Below are positions 59,221 to 64,000 of a stretch of DNA of 64,000 nt, piece by piece; position 1 is the first letter of the stretch; the number at the start of each line of letters is the position of its first letter. Source of the DNA: Phoenix dactylifera (lineage: Eukaryota; Streptophyta; Magnoliopsida; Arecales; Arecaceae); NCBI RefSeq assembly GCF_009389715.1, contig NW_024067996.1:124001-188000 (forward strand), given 5' to 3'. The notes under the pieces were generated by a model. The model made no database searches. It was not told the origin of the DNA and saw only the letters and a program-made list of their open reading frames with translations. The position numbers and the translations under genes were made by a program.

Positions 59221-59420
59221 ATTAATCTTTCTTAAAAAATCACACATTGTTGATTAATGGATTTACTTGACTGGGTCCTCACGTGCAACATAAAAGGTTA
59301 TTACTAAGAGATCTAAATTTTGACATGCAGAGGTTTCAGTGACTCATATTTCACCAAATTAAAAACCTGTCTAAAATCATTATTCACCATTTTAATGAAA
59401 GCTAGTGTGATCTGTCCATC

Positions 59421-60217
59421 AAACTAATTTTACAACCCTTGTTGATGTCTCCAATGTTGGCATCCAAATAATTTTAAGATTATTTCAAATGAAATAATAA
59501 TAATCCTTACAAGTCACTTCTTTCAAAGAGAGAGAAATGCACTAGTATTATAATTATCTAGATCCAGTTTTTGATAGAGGTGGCCATGTTTAACCCAATT
59601 AATTTGATTCAACTTGTTTAAGGTTGAGTTAGGTTAGCTATTTAATAAATGGCCAAGTTCGGATTTGGATTTATGGCCTGCTTAACAAAAAAAGTTGGAT
59701 TTGGATTGATAAAATTTTGTCCTATTCTATATTCAACCCGATCCGCTTGTGCAATCCGGCCCAATTGCCACCCCAAGCGTTTGGGGATATAACCTCTAGT
59801 TGCTGAGTAGAGATCTGTGACTATTTGGACATGTCCTAAGTCACCAAGTTGTTATTCATCTTTATAAATATTTTTTTCATAAAATTATATTTAATAAATA
59901 AAATTAATAATACTATTTGTCCGAACCACTATTCTTTTGCAAGAAAGGAAGGGAGACTTGGTTCATACTTTAATAATCCAGGATTGATATCCAAGACCTC
60001 TGATTGCTAAGCAGAAGTGATGTTACTATCGGAACAAAACCCCAATCTACTATTTACACAAAATACTAAAAATGTAGTAAATAAATAAAAATTCAGCTGG
60101 CAGAAATATAATTTTTACAATTATCACTTTATTCATGATAAAGGACTAAAAATATCATATTGCTAGTACTTATTCGTTTACATAATGGCCATCTTTAGGA
60201 CAATATAATAGTAATAT
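59421..60217. other. Intergenic with a probable non-autonomous DNA repeat
   Basis: About 59580-59775 begins near GAGGTGGCCATG and ends GGCCCAATTGCCACCCC, typical of short hAT-like repeats with GGGGTGGCAA ends. I could not confirm a target duplication. Otherwise AT-rich. Confidence 0.35.
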
Positions 60218-60965
60218 ATTTTTTTTTTGGTACACTGCCTCCTCGGCCCTCGTAAAGGAGAGCCCCTCCCACGCCTTCCGCAGCTTCGCTCTAATGATAG
60301 AGGTGTCGAAGATCCATCAACCGCCAGCCGCCATAATCTAGAGTGGTGATCTCTGATGATAAAGCCCTCATCTTTCTCTCGCCTCACTTAACAATACTGC
60401 TATCAAAATTCATCTTGAGAAAACAAGGAGGTGGAGGTTCTTAAAAAACATAGACAAATCTGGTCGCTGACTCAACTGAATGAGAGATCCAGATATCCCT
60501 AGCTGCTTCAGGGGAATATGATAGTGCACTGCTGATGAACTCTGACGCATGAAGCAAGGCTCTGATTGCCACCACCCTCGGATGTAGCCACATGTCATCG
60601 AAGACCCGCGAGTTCCTATCCAGCCAAGTATGGTAGGCCAGATAGGCACATCGGACCCCCACACCATCGTGTTAGGCCGCCTCGCAAATGCCTGTAGCCG
60701 TAGTAGAAAAGCCTTCGTCAGGGACCTACCCCGTTCGACGTCTAGGACAAGCCCCGCGCACCACCAAATCTAGACAGCCTGCGGACAGTAGAAGATGGCA
60801 TGATAAATAGTCTCCTCCGTCACTGGGCAAGCCCCGCAGGCAGGAGAAATCCTTAACTCTCTGCTCGTGAGCACACCTCTGGTCGATAGGTACCTTTAGC
60901 CTACCTTCCAAATGAATAAAGCAATCCGAGAGTGAATACGCAGCCACCAAATCCAAACTTCATCG
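60218..60965 (-). pseudogene. LINE 3' remnant (zinc-binding RT tail plus RNase H start)
   Basis: On the minus strand, from about 60960: RVALFIWKV-like, GVLTSRELRISPACGACP and ETIYHAIFYC (a zf-RVT type zinc ribbon), then AYLAYHTWLDRNSRVFDDMW, then an RNase H start around 60300-60400 with frame changes (FIIRDHHSRL). It ends in an A-tail (T-run on the plus strand at 60218-60229) directly after GTGTACC. Overlapping frames at 60410-60667 and 60726-60956 are parts of this element. It is 5'-truncated and dead. Confidence 0.78.
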
Positions 60966-62795
60966 ATCTACCGTGTCGAGGCAACCTGAGGGTAAAATAG
61001 TAACTATAACAAAATTTTCGTTATTTACATGGCAAGTGAGGCCTCCAATTCCCTTATATATAACAACAGTTGATTCAAAACATGAGCCACGCATGTGGGT
61101 TATTTTTTTAACTCTTCAAAGAAAATTAGTAAAGAATTAAGAAGAATCCTATCACGTCCAACGAAGTGGTGACCTAGCAAAAATCCAGGTGGGTAAATCT
61201 ATCCATCCAAACATTCCAATGAGCAGCAAAATATTATAAAATCTCGAGGATTTCCAACGAACGTTGTGGCGCGGTCTGCGGGGGAGACGTTAATAAAAAG
61301 CGAAGGTCCACCGGCGGCCTCGCCTGGCTTCCGTGGAGATGAATCCAACCCTCGACGGCTCGACCGCACGGCAGGATCGAAGTTATCGGAAGAGTTGGGC
61401 GTGAGAAACACGAGGCTGTGCGACCAGACTCGACTCTACACGTGCCAATGTTACTTCATTTGCACGTGTGAGAATCTCGAGGCCTTTTGCCCATACCGCC
61501 TCTTCCCGAAACCCCATATCATGTTTTCTCCCTTCCCAAGATATTTGTTTGTTTTTACGCCCTTCAACCCACAGCATGCAGCATGAAATTTTTATGACTT
61601 AGCTATGGATATCCCTCTTAGCCAGGCATATACTTGCAATACACTTATTTTTTTTGGGAGAACGACACCTTCTCCTTCGTAGTAACATATGCCGTTATGA
61701 GATGCGAATGTATTATTTTGATTTGTTATGACATGTTGATACTTGATGGTGACCATTTATGGAGGCATATAATCTTGGATTTTTTTTTTTTTTTTTGGAT
61801 ATGTGGGTGTGTCAACTGTCATGAAGCATTAGTCGATTGTTTTTGTTGGATTGCTCTAGGTGTCTATGGAACACCATTGGTTGGTCATTTTAAAGGTTAT
61901 GATTTAGAGACATTATTTTGGGCTTGGTTAGTGCAACTCTATCCTTCAACCGATGATTTTATTATTAGTACGTAATTGTTTTGGCTGAATCTAGGTTTTG
62001 AATATGAGTGGCGTTGAAGATATCTTTTGCTGCCGTATAGCTTGAGATTTCATGCATTGTTCAGGGTTCCTTTATGATTCAAAGAGGTTTCTCTTTGCAA
62101 GTTTGTTTCTAAAACAAGTGACTTTATGTGTAAATCTGTAGTTTCTCGAGATGCAAATTGATTAAGCCCTAACATCTGGTCAAATGCTATATAGAAAGGA
62201 AGAAAAGAAGGTGAAGTCAAATGCAAGAAATCTGTGAATATGTTGATGCTTATAAATTATGTTGGAATGCATGCTGCGAATTAACTGATGAGGCCGACTA
62301 AAATTTTGGAAATCAACGAGAGGCCGGTCATCAGTGTGACATGGTGGGCTCCCACATCATGTTGTTATTATCTAATCATAAGGTCTCGGTCTGAGGTACA
62401 ATGGAAGCTACTTGCAATTAATAGTTCCTCGACTTTTGAGTTGTTTAATTTAGATTATGAATGATGGACGCAATCATGTCATGCCATTATCGAGTTTATT
62501 ATACCAAGTTAATAAAAACCGAGGCTTTTGGACCGGCATCGGCCTTCTCTTGTCTCGGTCGGATTCTGTTTTGCTCTTCTAGATGCAAGAATTCTAGCTT
62601 TGAAGATAATTTAAAGATTGTACTTTACAGTCAGATAAGGTTCTTACCTTATCTAAAACCATAGTGGATGCACCAGCTTTCTTTCTTTCATTCGTTTGGC
62701 TCCACAAATTTTTGGTGCTATCCACTAATAACTTGCAAATTGCAACTGGAGATGTATATTTTATAAATCACGTACTTCTTTTGAACTTGTGCATG
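60966..62795. other. Intergenic, no gene recognised
   Basis: A moderately GC-rich block at about 61260-61480 contains two CACGTG-containing sites (about 61439 and 61464), possible G-boxes, but no gene start could be tied to them. The hydrophobic open frame at 61634-61975 lacks gene features. Confidence 0.35.
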
Positions 62796-62800
62796 GCACC
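62796..62800. repeat. TRIM target-site duplication, left
   Basis: GCACC, repeated exactly at 63334-63338. Confidence 0.85.
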
Positions 62801-63043
62801 TGTGAGGCCCAATAGTTCCATATCGGAAAGATTTGTTTCAGAATTTGCGCATATGAGGCGGGTGTCTCCAAATCCTGAAGACGCGTTTTGGGAGAAAAAT
62901 AAAACCGGAGATGGGTGAATGACGCTTGCGTGAAGCTCCAGAACCGGACAATATTTGGCAGGGAAGCTCCGTGTTTCTCCCCATGTGACCCCCACGTGTG
63001 CACTAGGTGCCTCACGGGCCCCGCACAGGCGGAAGGCGTGACA
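62801..63043 (+). repeat. TRIM 5' LTR
   Basis: 243 bp, direct-repeat partner of 63089-63333. The open frames crossing it on both strands (62761-63109) are not genes. Confidence 0.88.
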
Positions 63044-63045
63044 TT

Positions 63046-63057
63046 TGGTATCAGAGG
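63046..63057 (+). other. TRIM primer-binding site
   Basis: TGGTATCAGAGG, eleven of twelve matches to the initiator tRNA-Met complement, two bases after the 5' LTR. Confidence 0.85.
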
Positions 63058-63088
63058 CGAGGACGGCTCTTGTCCGAGGTGGGAAGGG

Positions 63089-63333
63089 TGTGAGGCTCAA
63101 TAGTTCCACATCGAAAAAACTCGTTTTAGAGCCTAGACATATGAGGCTGGTGTCTCCAAATCCTGCAGATGTATATGGGAGGAAAACAAAATCGGGAAGG
63201 AGTGAAAGATGCTTGCATGAAGCCCCATGTTTTGCTCCTCATCTGGCAAGGGAGCTCCATGTTTCTCCCCTCATGTGGTCCCTACATGGGCACTGGGTGC
63301 CTCACGTGCCCCGCATAGGCGAGGGACGTGAGA
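63089..63333 (+). repeat. TRIM 3' LTR
   Basis: 245 bp, starts TGTGAGGCTCAATAG and ends CGTGAGA. The last bases diverge by one from the canonical TGACA end. Confidence 0.88.
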
Positions 63334-63338
63334 GCACC
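63334..63338. repeat. TRIM target-site duplication, right
   Basis: GCACC, identical to 62796-62800. Confidence 0.85.
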
Positions 63339-64000
63339 ATGGCTTGATTAAGACATAATAAAATTTTATTATTATTATTATTATTTAATAAAGGGAGGCT
63401 AACCACCCAATTTTATTAGAAAGAGATACTTACAATAACAGAGAGAAGGGAGAGGACATAAATGAATTAAATGGATTAAAATGTCCAGCCACTTAAATTG
63501 TTTAATTTCTTTCAAATTTATTTCACAATTAGTGCACCACCAATACCAAATTTGTTTGTGATCGTATTTGATTTTTTTCATCCCACACATCATGTGAGAG
63601 GTTTAACGACAAGCCATGTTGAAGGGGCTGGGGAGTGGACCAAAGTCCCTTGTTACCAATCCCCACGCAAATAAGGGACCCAAGGGATGTTAGGATACTT
63701 GGGTGCGCGCGCGCATTCAAGTTATAATCGAGTGAAACTCACGAAAATAACATAAACGAGGACCACGTCCATTTACTTTTTGACTATAATACAGAAACAC
63801 ATTTCTTTTACCATATATTCATGTCAGGAAACACAGTTTCAGAGTGAATTCTAATATATTTGCACTCAATTTGGGTGGTCCCGGCTACAGAGAGCATCCA
63901 AAGAAGCTTCTCATGTCGAAGAATATGCCTGCTTCCTTGTTGCTGGTGTGGTCCCTCCTCATGTGGATCACCTCATTTGAATTTTAAAATAAAAGAAAAT
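63339..64000. other. Intergenic to window end, no gene recognised
   Basis: Contains a short ATT microsatellite (about 63364-63386) and a GC dinucleotide run near 63705-63714. Small open frames (63399-63720) lack features. Confidence 0.45.

Larger units (their letters stand above)
62801..63333 (+). mobile_element. Complete TRIM element (533 bp)
   Basis: Two direct repeats, 62801-63043 and 63089-63333, both begin TGTGAGGC(C/T)CAATAG and end CGTGACA/CGTGAGA. Between them are only 45 bp: an initiator-Met primer-binding site (TGGTATCAGAGG, 63046-63057) and a purine tract (GAGGTGGGAAGGG, 63076-63088). A perfect 5-bp target duplication (GCACC) flanks the element. No coding capacity. It would depend on enzymes of an autonomous LTR retrotransposon. 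The LTRs differ at roughly a fifth or more of positions, so it is old. Confidence 0.9.

Noticed and set aside
63900-63986. Short frame starting near 63922 with signal-peptide-like Leu/Trp content
   Set aside because: It stops after about 22 codons at 63984 with no visible continuation before the window ends.
1-64000. CRISPR arrays, bacterial operons, rRNA genes
   Set aside because: None seen; short repeats present are plant microsatellites, transposon arrays or LTR minisatellites.

Overview
The window is nuclear DNA from a flowering plant. The genes have plant-only families (MORF, DUF538, P-class PPR, F-box/LRR), plant-type introns, a nuclear tRNA-Ser and plant transposable-element lineages (Tekay-type chromovirus, CACTA with Transposase_24, TRIM, RNase H-bearing L1 LINEs). 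The very GC-rich third codon positions at the 5' ends of the DUF538, PPR and F-box genes point to a monocot. A palm-like non-grass monocot is my guess, at low confidence. Roughly half or more of the window is transposon-derived.

Layout, left to right. 0-5.8 kb: wreck of old Ty3/gypsy elements, including two LTR copies in head-to-head inverted orientation (arms about 920-2240 and 2310-3580), a degenerate primer-binding site and two convergent decayed gag pieces. 6.2-6.8 kb: the last three exons of a plastid MORF9-like RNA-editing factor. 8.0-8.35 and 16.44-16.83 kb: two copies of a tRNA-derived SINE, the second with a perfect target-site duplication. 11.2-15.2 kb: a CACTA-type element holding a degenerate Transposase_24 gene and a captured, frameshifted 5' part of NOP56. 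18.1-18.5 kb: LINE fragment. 18.8-22 kb: a DUF538 gene whose upstream region is present twice. 24.0-27.7 kb: an unidentified decayed coding segment, then LINE RNase H remains split by a 1.53-kb PIF/Harbinger-like element that carries 138-bp tandem repeats. 31.7-33.2 kb: F-box/LRR gene (minus strand). 34.8-45.2 kb: a complete, young 10.4-kb Tekay-type retrotransposon with two visible coding lesions. 46.1 kb: tRNA-Ser(AGA). 46.8 kb: another LINE scrap. 48.2-52.2 kb: an intact PPR gene followed by two decayed tandem copies. 54.8-55.2 kb: a small three-helix membrane-protein ORF. 59 kb: an unidentified orphan exon-like frame. 60.2-61 kb: LINE remnant. 62.8-63.3 kb: a complete 533-bp TRIM element.

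The probable host genes are the MORF9-like gene (plastid C-to-U editing), the DUF538 gene (secretory pathway), the F-box/LRR gene (SCF ubiquitin ligase), tRNA-Ser, the PPR gene (mitochondrial translation/RNA) and the small membrane protein. They share no pathway; their proximity looks incidental. The main story is the mobile-DNA landscape: gene capture by a CACTA element, nested insertions, an inverted LTR pair able to give hairpin RNA, a miniature LTR element with only about 45 bp between its repeats, and a tRNA-derived SINE family that I cannot match to a named one. All alignments were made by eye; nothing was searched against a database.
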